Assembly (NCBI GenBank): GCA_016235605.1
Contig: JACRJW010000034.1
Span: 1 to 38,334 of the forward strand
DNA length: 38,334 bases
Reading direction: 5' to 3'
Origin: Candidatus Uhrbacteria bacterium
Lineage (GTDB): Bacteria; Patescibacteriota; Patescibacteriia; UBA9934; GWF2-40-263
Shown here: positions 6,106-14,377 of the stretch, piece by piece
Layout: each line of letters opens with the position of its first letter
Numbering within the stretch: the first letter of the stretch is position 1
Program-made: the position numbers and the translations under genes
Notes under the pieces: generated by a model
Seen by the model: only the letters and a program-made list of their open reading frames with translations
Told to the model about the DNA's origin: nothing
Database searches by the model: none

Positions 6106-7509
6106 ATGTTTACGCACTACCACCCCCTCAAAGGGGTTTTGCTGCTGTTCACCTCGATGCTCGTGCTGATCCTCTGGGTGCGCGCGTGCGACACGACGGA
6201 GAAATCCGCCAACAAGATCGATCCCTTCGCCTCACCGCTTCCTGTGATTGCAGTGGCGATCGACGGCCACACCGCATTCGTTCCGCCTGGCCCACCGCGC
6301 CTGAGGGACGTCCCTGTCCATCTGCAGGACGCCATCCGCATGGGAGTGGCGCGTGTCACTGCGGCGCGACTCGACAAGGAACAATGCGTGCCTTCCCACA
6401 TCCTCCAGCTGGGCTGGAGACGGTGCTTGGGTGACTACCTTGTCGCGGCCGTGGACGAGGACAACTCCTTGGAGGTGATCGAGGTCTACGGCGGCAAGCC
6501 TTCGCGTCCAGGCTTTACCGTCGCGTGCGAGCGTGAGGGGGCGTGCGATGGCGGCGTGAATCCTCCGTTCATCATCTCGACGCCGCCAGGCTGGACAGTG
6601 GTCGCGATCCGCACAGCCGTGCTGGACAAGGACGGGACGGACGGCATCGGAGCGGCTGTCTACATCCCGTACTCCACGCGCCTCAACGACCAGGAGCTTC
6701 GCACCGCCGGAGTGGAATACTTGCGCGACGCGGTCTTGGCCGCGTTCTACGAGTTGCGTGCCAAGGACGTGCGGAGCCAGTTTATTCCAGGCAAGTACGT
6801 CACCGACTTCGGCACGCCGGACCACGTGATCGCGCTCATCTTGACCGAGCAGATGTACTCGGACAAGTGGTTTGCCGATGGCGGCGATGTGGAAAGGCTC
6901 GAGATGCTCGATCGCGCGCTGGTCACCTTGGGGCTCAATCGCTGGCGGAGCTACCAGTACACGGCTTCCTGGGCTGGAGCCCGTGGGATCGGACAGATCG
7001 TTGGCGATCCCTACAAGGCGATCCGCAGCCAATATCCGCGTGCGGAACTCCCTGCGGATTCGATCAAGGGCCGCACAGACCATCACACCAGCATCAAGGC
7101 GATGATTGCGCATACGGACGCGGAGCTTTGGACATTCAAAGGTGATGAGGAAGCCGGCCATCGCGCGTTCCTCCTTGGCAACGACTGGGAGCGTCAACTG
7201 GTCTTCGCCGCCGGTTACAACGCGAATGTCGCCACCGTGCATCACGTGATCCACGAGTGCAAGCAGCGTTGGCGTGAAAATGGCTGTGGGGCAACCTGCG
7301 CCACGGATGCCAAGACGTGCGTCGAGCTTCCTGAGGAGACGCGTCTGTACCTCACGAAGTACGAATGGATCTACAAGGTCCTTTTCGACGCTGACTTCCG
7401 TGGCAAGGTGGAGGCTCAGGTTTGGCCAACACTCGCCGATCAGGCGCGTGCACGAGAAGTCGAATACGAACAACGCCACCCGAAGGTGGCGAGCTCGGCG
7501 GCGAACTAA
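6106..7509 (+). CDS. Membrane-anchored lytic-transglycosylase-like protein
   Basis: 467 aa with strong ribosome site ACAGGAGG before ATG 6106. An N-terminal hydrophobic helix (about residues 10-26) is followed by Cys 28; VRAC could be a poor lipobox. Residues about 35-230 are unassigned and hold two Cys pairs. Residues about 240-380 resemble an SLT/lysozyme fold: LILTEQMYS with candidate catalytic Glu 248, WAGARGIGQ (289-297) and AAGYNANVATV (368-378), in the order seen in lytic transglycosylases (Glu; Gly-x-x-Gly-x-x-Gln; Tyr-Asn-Ala). It would cleave glycan strands outside the membrane. Third codon positions are very GC-rich compared with flanking genes, suggesting separate ancestry. Start and frame are secure; activity is inferred. 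Confidence 0.7.
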   Translation: MFTHYHPLKGVLLLFTSMLVLILWVRACDTTEKSANKIDPFASPLPVIAVAIDGHTAFVPPGPPRLRDVPVHLQDAIRMGVARVTAARLDKEQCVPSHILQLGWRRCLGDYLVAAVDEDNSLEVIEVYGGKPSRPGFTVACEREGACDGGVNPPFIISTPPGWTVVAIRTAVLDKDGTDGIGAAVYIPYSTRLNDQELRTAGVEYLRDAVLAAFYELRAKDVRSQFIPGKYVTDFGTPDHVIALILTEQMYSDKWFADGGDVERLEMLDRALVTLGLNRWRSYQYTASWAGARGIGQIVGDPYKAIRSQYPRAELPADSIKGRTDHHTSIKAMIAHTDAELWTFKGDEEAGHRAFLLGNDWERQLVFAAGYNANVATVHHVIHECKQRWRENGCGATCATDAKTCVELPEETRLYLTKYEWIYKVLFDADFRGKVEAQVWPTLADQARAREVEYEQRHPKVASSAAN

Positions 7510-7521
7510 GATTCGTCGCTT

Positions 7522-8508
7522 TTAAATTTGATTTGGCGGTCGTTTGCCGTTCAAGAAAGCAAGGATATTTTGTGCAGCCGTACGGCTCATGGCTTGGCGT
7601 GTCTCAACGGTGGCAGAGGCGGTGTGCGGAGTAAGAATGACGTTCCAGGCGTGTTGCAAATATTGTGCGTCGTTTTTGCGTCTAGCGAATGCTGGCTCTC
7701 CTTCAAAGACATCGAGCGCGGCGCCGGCAATGTGTTTTGATCTGAGAGCTCGCACGAGCGCGGCGGAGTCGACAATGGGACCGCGAGCCGTGTTGATCAG
7801 GAAGGCTGTGGGTTTCATGAGAGCGAACGCGGCGTCGTTCATGAGATGGTGTGTTGTTGGTAGCAGAGGGACGTGAAGGGAGACAAAATCAGATTCGCGC
7901 AGGAGCTGTTCTTTTGATCTGAATTTTGCGCCAAAGGATTTTTCAAAATCAGCGTTTCGTTTCACGTCTGTGTACAGGATCTTCATGCCGAATCCACTTG
8001 CAAGTCGGCGCGCAACCATCGTCCCGATGTTGCCAGTACCGATGAGGCCGAGCGTTTTTCCCATGAGGTCTGTGCCCAACAAGAGCTCTGGCTCCCAGCC
8101 TTTGTATTGTCCAGAACGCGTGAAATGATCTGACTCGACAACGCGATGAGCGAGGGCGAACATGAGAGCGATCGTATGCTCTGCAACTGTTTCGGAGATT
8201 TGAGGGCAGGCTGCATTGGTCACCGTAATGCCACGCTTCTTCGCTTCAGCAAGGTCGATATTGTCGAACCCAACCGCGTAGTTGGCGATCATCTTGAGCG
8301 ACGGCCCGGAGTATTCCATGACCGCCTTGTCGATTTTTTCCGTGAGGATCGAGAGGATGATGTTTGCTCCTTTCACACCGCGCAAAAGTTCTTTTCGCGT
8401 GATGACGCGATTCTTTGGAAAGACGGTGAGCCTTACGTGCTTGCTGGCTTTGAGGAGCCTGATTCCCTCATCAGGAATCTTTCTAGTCACGAAAACGTTG
8501 TACATCAT
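7522..8508 (-). CDS. D-isomer-specific 2-hydroxyacid dehydrogenase (glyoxylate/hydroxypyruvate reductase-like)
   Basis: 328 aa. NAD(P)-dependent reduction of a 2-ketoacid to a D-2-hydroxyacid. The NAD-binding motif GLIGTGNIGTMVARR is at about 153-167, the substrate/NAD segment NTARGPIVD at about 240-248, a catalytic Glu in DVFEGEP at about 265-271, and the catalytic His in LTPHTASAT at about 293-301. Upstream it carries NYAVGFDNID, typical of glyoxylate/glycerate reductases. It starts at ATGATG overlapping the stop of the PfkB gene (ATGA), so it is translationally coupled. The exact substrate (glyoxylate, hydroxypyruvate or 3-phosphoglycerate) is not decided by sequence. Confidence 0.88.
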   Translation of the reverse strand: MMYNVFVTRKIPDEGIRLLKASKHVRLTVFPKNRVITRKELLRGVKGANIILSILTEKIDKAVMEYSGPSLKMIANYAVGFDNIDLAEAKKRGITVTNAACPQISETVAEHTIALMFALAHRVVESDHFTRSGQYKGWEPELLLGTDLMGKTLGLIGTGNIGTMVARRLASGFGMKILYTDVKRNADFEKSFGAKFRSKEQLLRESDFVSLHVPLLPTTHHLMNDAAFALMKPTAFLINTARGPIVDSAALVRALRSKHIAGAALDVFEGEPAFARRKNDAQYLQHAWNVILTPHTASATVETRQAMSRTAAQNILAFLNGKRPPNQI

Positions 8509-9476
8509 AAAACGGTGATCTTGATTCGTTGTTTTTTGAGCGCGTTGGGCCAGGTTTTCAAAATGCCTTTCTTGGCGCCGAAGTGTTGGATGACGGACTC
8601 GGCGTTGAGCGTGCCGATTCGCAGGGCGTCTTTGAGGTCTTCTGTCTTCATGAGGCCTGCCACAAATCCTGATCCAAACGCGTCGCCCGCTCCCGTTCTT
8701 GAGATTCCCTTTACGCCGCTTGTCCCTGCATGCGCCATCCAGCCATCGCGATAGACGGTTGAACCGTTCGTGCCGTCTGTCACGAGGCGCACCGTGCCGT
8801 CTGCGTGCAAGAGTTCAAAGATTTTTGCAGGGTTTTTTTTGCCTGTGAGGAGCTTGGCTTCTTCCATGTTCATAATGAGTACTGCGATGAGTGGCAAGAG
8901 TTGCTTCACGCTCGTGAGTCCCCCCTTGAGTTCAGCCTCTCCAGGGTTCCACGCGATTTTTACACCTGCTTTCTGTGCGTCCACGAGGATGCGTTTTACA
9001 AGAGGGAGATTACCGCCCAAGGACGTGAGATAGATCCAGCGTGTTGCCTCAAAGATTGATGCGGGGATATCAGACGGCGTGAACGCGGAGCTGGTTCCGC
9101 GGTGTACCAGAGCCGTCCGTTCGCCGTCCTTCATGGTGAGAAGTGTTGAGTACGCAGTTTCCCCACCTTTGATTCGGCGAACCAAGTGCGTACTGACGCC
9201 TGAGCGTGTGAGATCTTCGATGACGTCTTTTCCGGGAGAGTCGTCGCCGATGCGACAGATGGTCGCCACGCGAAACCCAAGCGAGGCAAACGTCGCGGCG
9301 GCATTGGTTGCCCCTCCACCTGTGGTCAGCACCAACTCTTCAACTTCAATTTTTGATCCAAGCGCCACACACTCTCCGGCGCCGGTTCCAAACTTGCGGG
9401 ACTTGAGCGCGATAAATTTATCTGAGACGAGAAACACATCTCGTGTGGCCGCGCCGATGGTGATGAGGTCGTACAT
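8505..9476 (-). CDS. PfkB/ribokinase-family sugar kinase (1)
   Basis: 323 aa. ATP-dependent phosphorylation of a sugar or sugar phosphate. It begins MYDLITIGAATRD as in the family, has the GGGATNAA motif (about 53-60) that contacts the sugar, and the anion-hole/catalytic signature GISRTGAGDAFGSGF (about 259-273, base Asp in GAGD). It is paralogous to the kinase at 11076-12047 (same length, same layout), with the aldolase and a TA pair between them. It ends in the ATGA overlap with the dehydrogenase. Substrate unknown; the aldolase neighbour suggests a phosphosugar. Confidence 0.88.
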   Translation of the reverse strand: MYDLITIGAATRDVFLVSDKFIALKSRKFGTGAGECVALGSKIEVEELVLTTGGGATNAAATFASLGFRVATICRIGDDSPGKDVIEDLTRSGVSTHLVRRIKGGETAYSTLLTMKDGERTALVHRGTSSAFTPSDIPASIFEATRWIYLTSLGGNLPLVKRILVDAQKAGVKIAWNPGEAELKGGLTSVKQLLPLIAVLIMNMEEAKLLTGKKNPAKIFELLHADGTVRLVTDGTNGSTVYRDGWMAHAGTSGVKGISRTGAGDAFGSGFVAGLMKTEDLKDALRIGTLNAESVIQHFGAKKGILKTWPNALKKQRIKITVL

Positions 9477-9478
9477 AG

Positions 9479-10402
9479 TTATGCTTTTCCTACGCAGCCC
9501 AGCATTTTTATCTTCTGTCTCACGACTTTCATCATCAACTCCTTGGCAGGTTTCAAAATCTCACGTGGATCGATGACCTCTGGCCGCTCTTTGAGGAACT
9601 TGCGGATGCCGGCGTCAAACGCCAGGCGCAAGTCTGTGTCTACGTTTACCTTGCGGACACCAAGCATGACGGCTTTGCGTACCGCAGAATCCGAGACGCC
9701 TTTGGCGCTTGAAATTTCGCAACCGTACTTGGTACAGATTTTTTTGATGTTTGCTGGCACGCCTGAGGCACCGTGCAGGACCAGAGGAACACTCACGCGC
9801 TCCGCGATTTCTTTCAGCCGTCCAAAGTCGAGTCGTGATTCGCCTTTGAATTTGTACGCGCCGTGCTTGGTTCCCACAGCCACGGCAAGCGCGTCGCAAT
9901 GCGTTTGTCGCACAAACTGTGCCGCTTGTTTTGGATCGGTGAGCTGTGCGTCGCGTTCTTCCACAGAAACAAAATCTTCAATGCCAGCGATCGCCCCGAG
10001 TTCTGCCTCGACACTGATACGACGCTTGTGGGCGACGGCGACGATTTTTTTTGTTTGCCTGACGTTCTCCTTGAACGGCAAAGAAGATCCGTCAAACATC
10101 ACACTCGTGTACCAACCATTCTGGATGGCCTCCATGACCAGATCAAAATTCTTTCCGTGGTCGAGATGGAAGACGACAGGCCGTTTTGTTTTCTTGGCCG
10201 CGATGTGAGCGAGAGCGGCGAGTTCTTCCATCCCGGCGTACTCGATCGCCCCTTCGCTTGTCTGAACAATCACCGGCGCGCGTTCACTCTCAGATGCATC
10301 CATGATCGCTTGCAGCGTCTCAAGGTTGTTCACATTAAACGCGCCCACGGCATAGCGACCCCGATCAGCTTTTGCAAGGACATGGGTAAGAGTGACGAGC
10401 AT
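9479..10402 (-). CDS. Class II fructose-bisphosphate aldolase family protein
   Basis: 307 aa. Zn-dependent aldolase that splits fructose-1,6-bisphosphate (or a related ketose bisphosphate) to DHAP and an aldehyde. Seen: YAVGAFNVNNLE at about 17-28, the zinc/catalytic motif VVFHLDHGKNF at about 75-85 (Asp, His), VEAELGAIAG at about 131-140, the zinc-His segment VGTKHGAYK at about 176-184, and LVLHGASGV at about 207-215. Only 2 bp from the next kinase gene, in the same operon. GatY/KbaY-type tagatose-bisphosphate aldolases look the same by eye, so substrate specificity is open. Confidence 0.9.
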   Translation of the reverse strand: MLVTLTHVLAKADRGRYAVGAFNVNNLETLQAIMDASESERAPVIVQTSEGAIEYAGMEELAALAHIAAKKTKRPVVFHLDHGKNFDLVMEAIQNGWYTSVMFDGSSLPFKENVRQTKKIVAVAHKRRISVEAELGAIAGIEDFVSVEERDAQLTDPKQAAQFVRQTHCDALAVAVGTKHGAYKFKGESRLDFGRLKEIAERVSVPLVLHGASGVPANIKKICTKYGCEISSAKGVSDSAVRKAVMLGVRKVNVDTDLRLAFDAGIRKFLKERPEVIDPREILKPAKELMMKVVRQKIKMLGCVGKA

Positions 10403-10408
10403 AGATGA

Positions 10409-10759
10409 TCAAGAGAGAGACAAAGATAATGCGTGGCAAAGAGCGCGATTCAACTGTTCGATGAGTTTTTTTGAAAGGCTGCCTACTTCTCCTAGGACGA
10501 TAGTCTTGTCGAGAGTCGCGAGTTTGTCGCAACGGATGGTCGACGGTGTTTTGAGGCCTGTTTTTTTGAAGTCTGCATGTGTCTTTGGGAGGATGACGTG
10601 GGAGGGTGATGCCCGAAAAGGAATGGATGAGATGAAGGCCACGATCGTGTCAGAACCGTTTTTGGACACACGCGAGACAATGACAGCCGGGCGAATTTTC
10701 TGAGAGGAAAGATCCGTAAACGGAAAGGGAACGAGAATGATTTTTCCACGCTCAAACAT
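10409..10759 (-). CDS. MazF/PemK-family endoribonuclease toxin
   Basis: 116 aa. Begins with the family signature FERGKIILVPFPFTDLSSQK, then RPAVIVSR (about 23-30), a Ser-rich loop and SPSHVILP. The family cleaves mRNA. It follows its antitoxin by 5 bp and precedes the aldolase by 6 bp, so the pair sits inside the sugar-phosphate operon. The C-terminal repeat LSLSLS is unusual, but the frame is otherwise intact. Confidence 0.88.
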   Translation of the reverse strand: MFERGKIILVPFPFTDLSSQKIRPAVIVSRVSKNGSDTIVAFISSIPFRASPSHVILPKTHADFKKTGLKTPSTIRCDKLATLDKTIVLGEVGSLSKKLIEQLNRALCHALSLSLS

Positions 10760-10764
10760 AAACG

Positions 10765-11013
10765 TCAGTATGTTTTTATGAGGTCCCTGCGTGTGTAGAT
10801 ATCCGGTTCGTCTTCAAGAAAATCGAATCCACCACCGTATTGGTTCATGTTTGTCATCTCGTCCAGCATGAGGTTTGTTGAGTCGGGAAACCGAATGAGA
10901 AGAACTTCTGCCTTGTTTCGTTTTCCAATAGCGATAGAGCGTCGTGTACGGTGAACGGCTCCGATAAGTTGAGAAAGGTGTTGTCTCGCTGACGTGGTGG
11001 TGATGACATTCAT
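10765..11013 (-). CDS. Phd/YefM-type antitoxin of the MazF pair
   Basis: 82 aa. N-terminal TTSARQHLSQLIGAVH (about 5-20) is the usual Phd/YefM DNA-binding start, followed by RRSIAIGKRNKAEVLLIRFPD. The tail (about 48-82) is acidic and would wrap the toxin. Its own consensus promoter with an overlapping palindrome lies directly upstream, fitting auto-repression by the antitoxin or complex. Confidence 0.82.
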   Translation of the reverse strand: MNVITTTSARQHLSQLIGAVHRTRRSIAIGKRNKAEVLLIRFPDSTNLMLDEMTNMNQYGGGFDFLEDEPDIYTRRDLIKTY

Positions 11014-11029
11014 AGGTATGATGCTATTA

Positions 11030-11065
11030 TGTACAAATTGTACAAGTAAGAGGCAGTGATGTCAA
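11030..11065 (-). promoter_or_regulatory. Promoter and operator of the MazF-type module
   Basis: Minus strand: TTGACA (11060-11065), 17-bp spacer, TACAAT (11037-11042). A perfect 15-bp palindrome TGTACAA-A-TTGTACA (11030-11044) covers the -10 box and the start site, where a bound repressor would block RNA polymerase. The start is predicted near 11030, about 16 nt before the antitoxin ATG. Confidence 0.82.
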
Positions 11066-11075
11066 CCACGCGTCT

Positions 11076-12047
11076 CTAAACGGTTGTTACGTTAAAGGCT
11101 GGTTTGGCTTTCAGGCGTTTGCGAATTTCCGTGGCTGAGAGAAGACCCTTCGTGGGGCCAACGTATCCAACAACCGACGCGGCATTCACCGATCCCCAGC
11201 GCAGTCCTTCCGAGCACGACTCTAGAGACATGACGGCACCCAAGTAGCCTGAGGCAAAGGCGTCACCGGCGCCGGTGGCTTCGATGAGCTTGCCGGGGAA
11301 CACAGAGCAATAGTTGAGATCACGTCCGCCGTATTCGTAGGATCCATGCGGGCCGTCGGTAATAATGACGTGTTTGGGACCAAATTTGTACAAGGCGCCG
11401 GCAAGCTTGTGCACCTCCAGAGATTTTGAGCCTGTGAGGATCTGCGCCTCTTCTCGATTTACGAACAAGACCTCGAGATGCTTTAAGAGTGCATAGAGGG
11501 TCGACGTGTGTTCCTCCACTTGGATGCTCCCTGGATTCATCGCAATGTGAACGCCGTCTTTTTTTGCGTAGGCGATGAGTTGTTTGTAGATCTTCTCGTA
11601 TCCCTCACCCATCTCTCCTACATACAGCCATCCAGGTTTGGGGAACGCCTTTGGGAGGTGATATTCATGTTTGATATGTCCCGTGAGGATCGTCTTTTCG
11701 CCCTTGTAGTTGAGCACAACCGAGAAGGTACTCTTTTCTCCTTTTGCTATTTCGATCAAAGATGTGTCGACGTTTTCCCGTGCGAGCACTTCCATGGCCA
11801 GTGGTCGTGTGGTGTCCTCGCCCATCACCGAGAGCACCGCCGTCTTTTTTTTCATGCGCGCGAGACCGACCGCCACGTTGGGCGCCGAACCGGCGATTTG
11901 GGAATCAACAACCTGTACGTCGATCTTCGCGCCGTAATCTAAACAGAGCTTGGCTTCAGGCATTTTCAGGCAACACTGTGCCCCATTGCCGTCCAAGACG
12001 ACGAAGGTGTCGAGTTTGATGTCACCGATGGTGATGAGGTTGTACAT
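11076..12047 (-). CDS. PfkB/ribokinase-family sugar kinase (2)
   Basis: 323 aa, paralogue of the kinase at 8505-9476. Starts MYNLITIGDIKLD; the sugar-contact motif is SAPNVAVGLARM (about 54-65) and the signature is LIEATGAGDAFASGY (about 256-270). It begins 3 bp after the transketolase C-terminal gene, so both are almost certainly in one operon. Between the two kinases the regions around residues 20-50 and 115-160 differ most, suggesting different substrates. Confidence 0.88.
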   Translation of the reverse strand: MYNLITIGDIKLDTFVVLDGNGAQCCLKMPEAKLCLDYGAKIDVQVVDSQIAGSAPNVAVGLARMKKKTAVLSVMGEDTTRPLAMEVLARENVDTSLIEIAKGEKSTFSVVLNYKGEKTILTGHIKHEYHLPKAFPKPGWLYVGEMGEGYEKIYKQLIAYAKKDGVHIAMNPGSIQVEEHTSTLYALLKHLEVLFVNREEAQILTGSKSLEVHKLAGALYKFGPKHVIITDGPHGSYEYGGRDLNYCSVFPGKLIEATGAGDAFASGYLGAVMSLESCSEGLRWGSVNAASVVGYVGPTKGLLSATEIRKRLKAKPAFNVTTV

Positions 12048-12050
12048 AGG

Positions 12051-13202
12051 TTAGTTCTTTCTTTTCCACTTTGCTGGTGCATGTGAGAGGGCTTTTTCCA
12101 TGATCGTCTTCTGCATCTTCACAAGTTTTTCTTGTGCCGCCAGGACATGCGCTGGAATTTCTGGAACTTTCTCACCATGTTTGCGGCGCACAACGCGATC
12201 AACAGCCAGGGCAATAAACTCGGCGGTGAGTCCCAGACCTTCTTGGATTTCGCGCGGAGTCCCAGACTCACCGAATCGATCTTGGACGCCGATCCGCTCC
12301 AGGGGAACAGGAGTTGTGAGTGCGAGAGTCTCGGCAACGGCGCCTGCCAGCCCGCCCGCCGCTTGAGCTTCCTCGACCGTGACGATCGCTCCTGTTTCTT
12401 TTGCCGCGCGGATGATCATCTTCACGTCCAAGGGTTTCACGGTGTGCATGTTTATGACGCGACACTCGATGCCGAACTCTTTTGAGAGACGCTCGGCTGC
12501 CAGTAAGGCTTCATACAACAGGGGACCTGCGCCGATGATCGTCACGTCAGTTCCCAACCGATATGTTTCTGCACGTCCCATTTTGAACGGCGTCTTTACG
12601 GTGGTGAAGATAGGCGACTTCTCGCGAGCGAATCGGAGATAGCATGGGCCACTCAGTTTGGCTACGGCCACCGTAGCCTTGCGTGTCTCAATCGCGTCAC
12701 AAGGGACGAACACGCACATGTTTGGCATGACTCGCATGATCGCGATGTCTTCGATCATCTGGTGTGTGGCGCCGTCAGGGCCCACCGAGACTCCAGCATG
12801 CGCGCCAGCGATTTTGACATTCGTGTTATTGAGCGCGACGGTCGTGCGGATTTGTTCCCAGTTGCGGCCTGGAGAAAAACAGGCATAGCTTGCGATAAAC
12901 GGCACCTTGCCCGCCATCGCCATCCCGGCCGCGATAGATGCCATGGATTGCTCGCTTACACCCATCTGCACAAACCGATCCGGGAAGGCTTCTTTGAACG
13001 GGAGGACGCGGGTAGACTCTGTGAGGTCAGCGCACAGGACGACGACGTTTTTGTCCTGTCGTCCAGCTTCAATCAAACCCTCGCCGAAGCCGTTGCGTGT
13101 CGGAACCTGTTTCAATTTTTTCTCATCAAACAAATCGCGGACAAGCCACGCCTCGCGGTTGATGCCTGTTTTTTGCTGCTTAGAAGGATTTGACGGATAC
13201 AT
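12051..13202 (-). CDS. Transketolase, C-terminal subunit (pyrimidine-binding and C-terminal domains)
   Basis: 383 aa from ATG 13202; a GTG 30 nt upstream is possible but adds no conserved sequence. With the N-terminal half it moves two-carbon units between ketose and aldose phosphates. Seen: RFVQMGVSEQSMASIAAGMA (invariant Glu activating TPP), FIASYACF, AGAHAGVSVGPDGATHQMIE, then the C-terminal domain INMHTVKPLD and VTVEEAQAAGG. Its partner lies at 17133-18032; DUF4349 and the DGR occupy the 3.9 kb between. A weak TACCAT box (13209-13214) 6 nt before the ATG may drive it separately. The Lys/Pro-rich tail after about residue 335 is probably a linker. Confidence 0.9.
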   Translation of the reverse strand: MYPSNPSKQQKTGINREAWLVRDLFDEKKLKQVPTRNGFGEGLIEAGRQDKNVVVLCADLTESTRVLPFKEAFPDRFVQMGVSEQSMASIAAGMAMAGKVPFIASYACFSPGRNWEQIRTTVALNNTNVKIAGAHAGVSVGPDGATHQMIEDIAIMRVMPNMCVFVPCDAIETRKATVAVAKLSGPCYLRFAREKSPIFTTVKTPFKMGRAETYRLGTDVTIIGAGPLLYEALLAAERLSKEFGIECRVINMHTVKPLDVKMIIRAAKETGAIVTVEEAQAAGGLAGAVAETLALTTPVPLERIGVQDRFGESGTPREIQEGLGLTAEFIALAVDRVVRRKHGEKVPEIPAHVLAAQEKLVKMQKTIMEKALSHAPAKWKRKN

Positions 13203-13240
13203 AGAGATATGGTAGCTTATTTGTATCACCACGAAGAAGA

Positions 13241-13280
13241 CCCCTGTGCGGTTCCGTCCGCATCGGGGGCTTTTTCTTTT
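13241..13280 (+). terminator. Orphan plus-strand terminator upstream of the DGR
   Basis: Stem CCCC-t-GTGCGG / CCGCAT-c-GGGG with a 6-nt loop (13241-13269), then CTTTTTCTTTT. It points in the plus direction although the genes to its left are all on the minus strand. It may insulate the DGR from antisense readthrough, or be folded in the leader of the transketolase C-terminal gene. The remaining gap to 13440 shows no gene. Confidence 0.55.
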
Positions 13281-13440
13281 CGAAGCTCTAAGAGTGGACG
13301 CATTCGTGATTGTCCGAGGTAAGTGCTATTTTGTTGCTCCTTTTTCACATCTGTATTTTCTTCTCAGTCTCTTTGTTCCTTATTATCCAAGCCAGATGAT
13401 CAGGACAAGTGGCATACTGGTGACAATCATAGCAAATCGC

Positions 13441-13469
13441 TTGACAAAAACCCAATTTTTCTGTATTGT
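13441..13469 (+). promoter_or_regulatory. Promoter of the DGR target gene
   Basis: TTGACA (13441-13446), 17-bp spacer, TATTGT (13464-13469). Predicted start is near 13476, giving a leader of about 84 nt ending in the ribosome site ACAGGAGAAG before ATG 13560. Confidence 0.78.
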
Positions 13470-13559
13470 TGGTTCGTTCCAATCTAAGCATCCGGCTTGG
13501 AATTTGGGGCAAGACGTGCCTCTGCGCTCCGGCGCGACATAGGCACAACAGGAGAAGTC

Positions 13560-14297
13560 ATGGAAGCCATGATCGAGTTGGCGCTCCGGCGCCAGGCTGA
13601 AGAAGCACTGGCCCACGCTCTCGCGAACCCGGCGAAGTCCGAGATCGCGCGCGTCGCGTACCAGATGGTGATCAACGGCCAGACCGAGGCCGAGGTGCGC
13701 GCGTCGAAGGTGCACACGCCCAAGGTCGACCTCGCCGAGGAACGCCGCGTCGCTCTGGAGGCGAATTTCCGCAAGCGCGGGTTTGAGATCTCGGTTCCCA
13801 AGCCGAGCGTCTCCAACACCACGCTCAAGCGGTGGCGTCGCGAGGGACGAGAGTTGTTCTACCGTCCTGCGACCGCCCTCATGAGCTACGCCGCGTGGAT
13901 GTCCGCCCACGGCCAGGCCAAGCACTGGACTGTGGTCAACGAGAGCGACCGCGCGAAGGTCGGTTGGGAAGACGGAAAGGCGGGCTACTGGTTCACGACG
14001 CAGATCGTCCCTGCCTGCCCCCAGCTCAACACGAGCTGGAACGACCTCACCGCCTCGACGAAGCTCCTCTGCCTCGAGGAGTATGTGATCGTCTACTGGA
14101 CACACCACGACCTCACGGGTATCTGCATCGACGTCAGTACCTGGTGCTGGCTCCGTACGCGCTTCGGTCGGTGCGCCCTCAATGCCATCGTCACTGACGG
14201 TGAGGTGGGGGTCTCTAGGGACGATCCCGACAGCCTCTCGGTCCCGTATGCTTACGAAGGTGGCCGCGCCGTGGAAGTGGTCAAGAATGCTGCTTGA
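13560..14297 (+). CDS. DGR target (variable) protein
   Basis: 245 aa from ATG 13560 (ribosome site AGGAG 6 nt upstream; the frame is open to 13497 but without a ribosome site). Residues 1-95 are helical and basic. From about 97 the text ELFYRPATALMSYA, HWTVVNESDRAKVGW, KAGYWF, TSWNDLTASTKLLCLEEYVI, DVSTWCWLRTRFG looks like a ligand-binding scaffold of the kind found ahead of VRs in CPR DGR targets, probably C-type-lectin-like. Residues 200-242 are encoded by the VR, and the protein ends 3 residues later. No signal peptide or membrane span, so it is probably cytoplasmic. GC-rich codons differ from the flanking transketolase genes. Confidence 0.85.
   Translation: MEAMIELALRRQAEEALAHALANPAKSEIARVAYQMVINGQTEAEVRASKVHTPKVDLAEERRVALEANFRKRGFEISVPKPSVSNTTLKRWRREGRELFYRPATALMSYAAWMSAHGQAKHWTVVNESDRAKVGWEDGKAGYWFTTQIVPACPQLNTSWNDLTASTKLLCLEEYVIVYWTHHDLTGICIDVSTWCWLRTRFGRCALNAIVTDGEVGVSRDDPDSLSVPYAYEGGRAVEVVKNAA
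14157..14284 (+). repeat. DGR variable repeat (VR)
   Basis: 128 bp at the 3' end of the target gene, aligned without gaps to the TR 469 bp downstream. There are 17 mismatches, 12 at TR adenines (32 adenines in the TR). Changed residues include Arg204, Cys205, Ile210, Val211, Thr212, Gly217, Ser219, Asp221, Ser225, Ala231 and Tyr232. The 3' part, GGTGGCCGCGCCGTGGAAG, is GC-rich and identical, as expected for the initiation-of-mutagenic-homology region, followed by a TG/CC difference. Confidence 0.92.
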
Positions 14298-14349
14298 ACC
14301 TTGACCCCCTGCCCTGCTCTTGCTACCAACCGGTACTAGAGTAGGGCTA

Positions 14350-14377
14350 TTAATTTTGCTTTGAATTTTGCTACAAT
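14350..14377 (+). promoter_or_regulatory. Promoter of the template-repeat RNA
   Basis: TTAATT (14350-14355), 16-bp spacer, and extended -10 TGCTACAAT (TACAAT at 14372-14377). It lies between the target stop and the TR, so the TR RNA would start near 14384. The stretch from the target stop to here has only a weak TACC/GGTA hairpin (about 14322-14333). Confidence 0.6.

Noticed and set aside
6232-7479. 415-aa minus-strand frame opposite the lytic-transglycosylase-like gene
   Set aside because: Long only because the plus-strand gene is GC-rich; no ribosome site or recognisable motif, and the plus strand has promoter and Shine-Dalgarno site.
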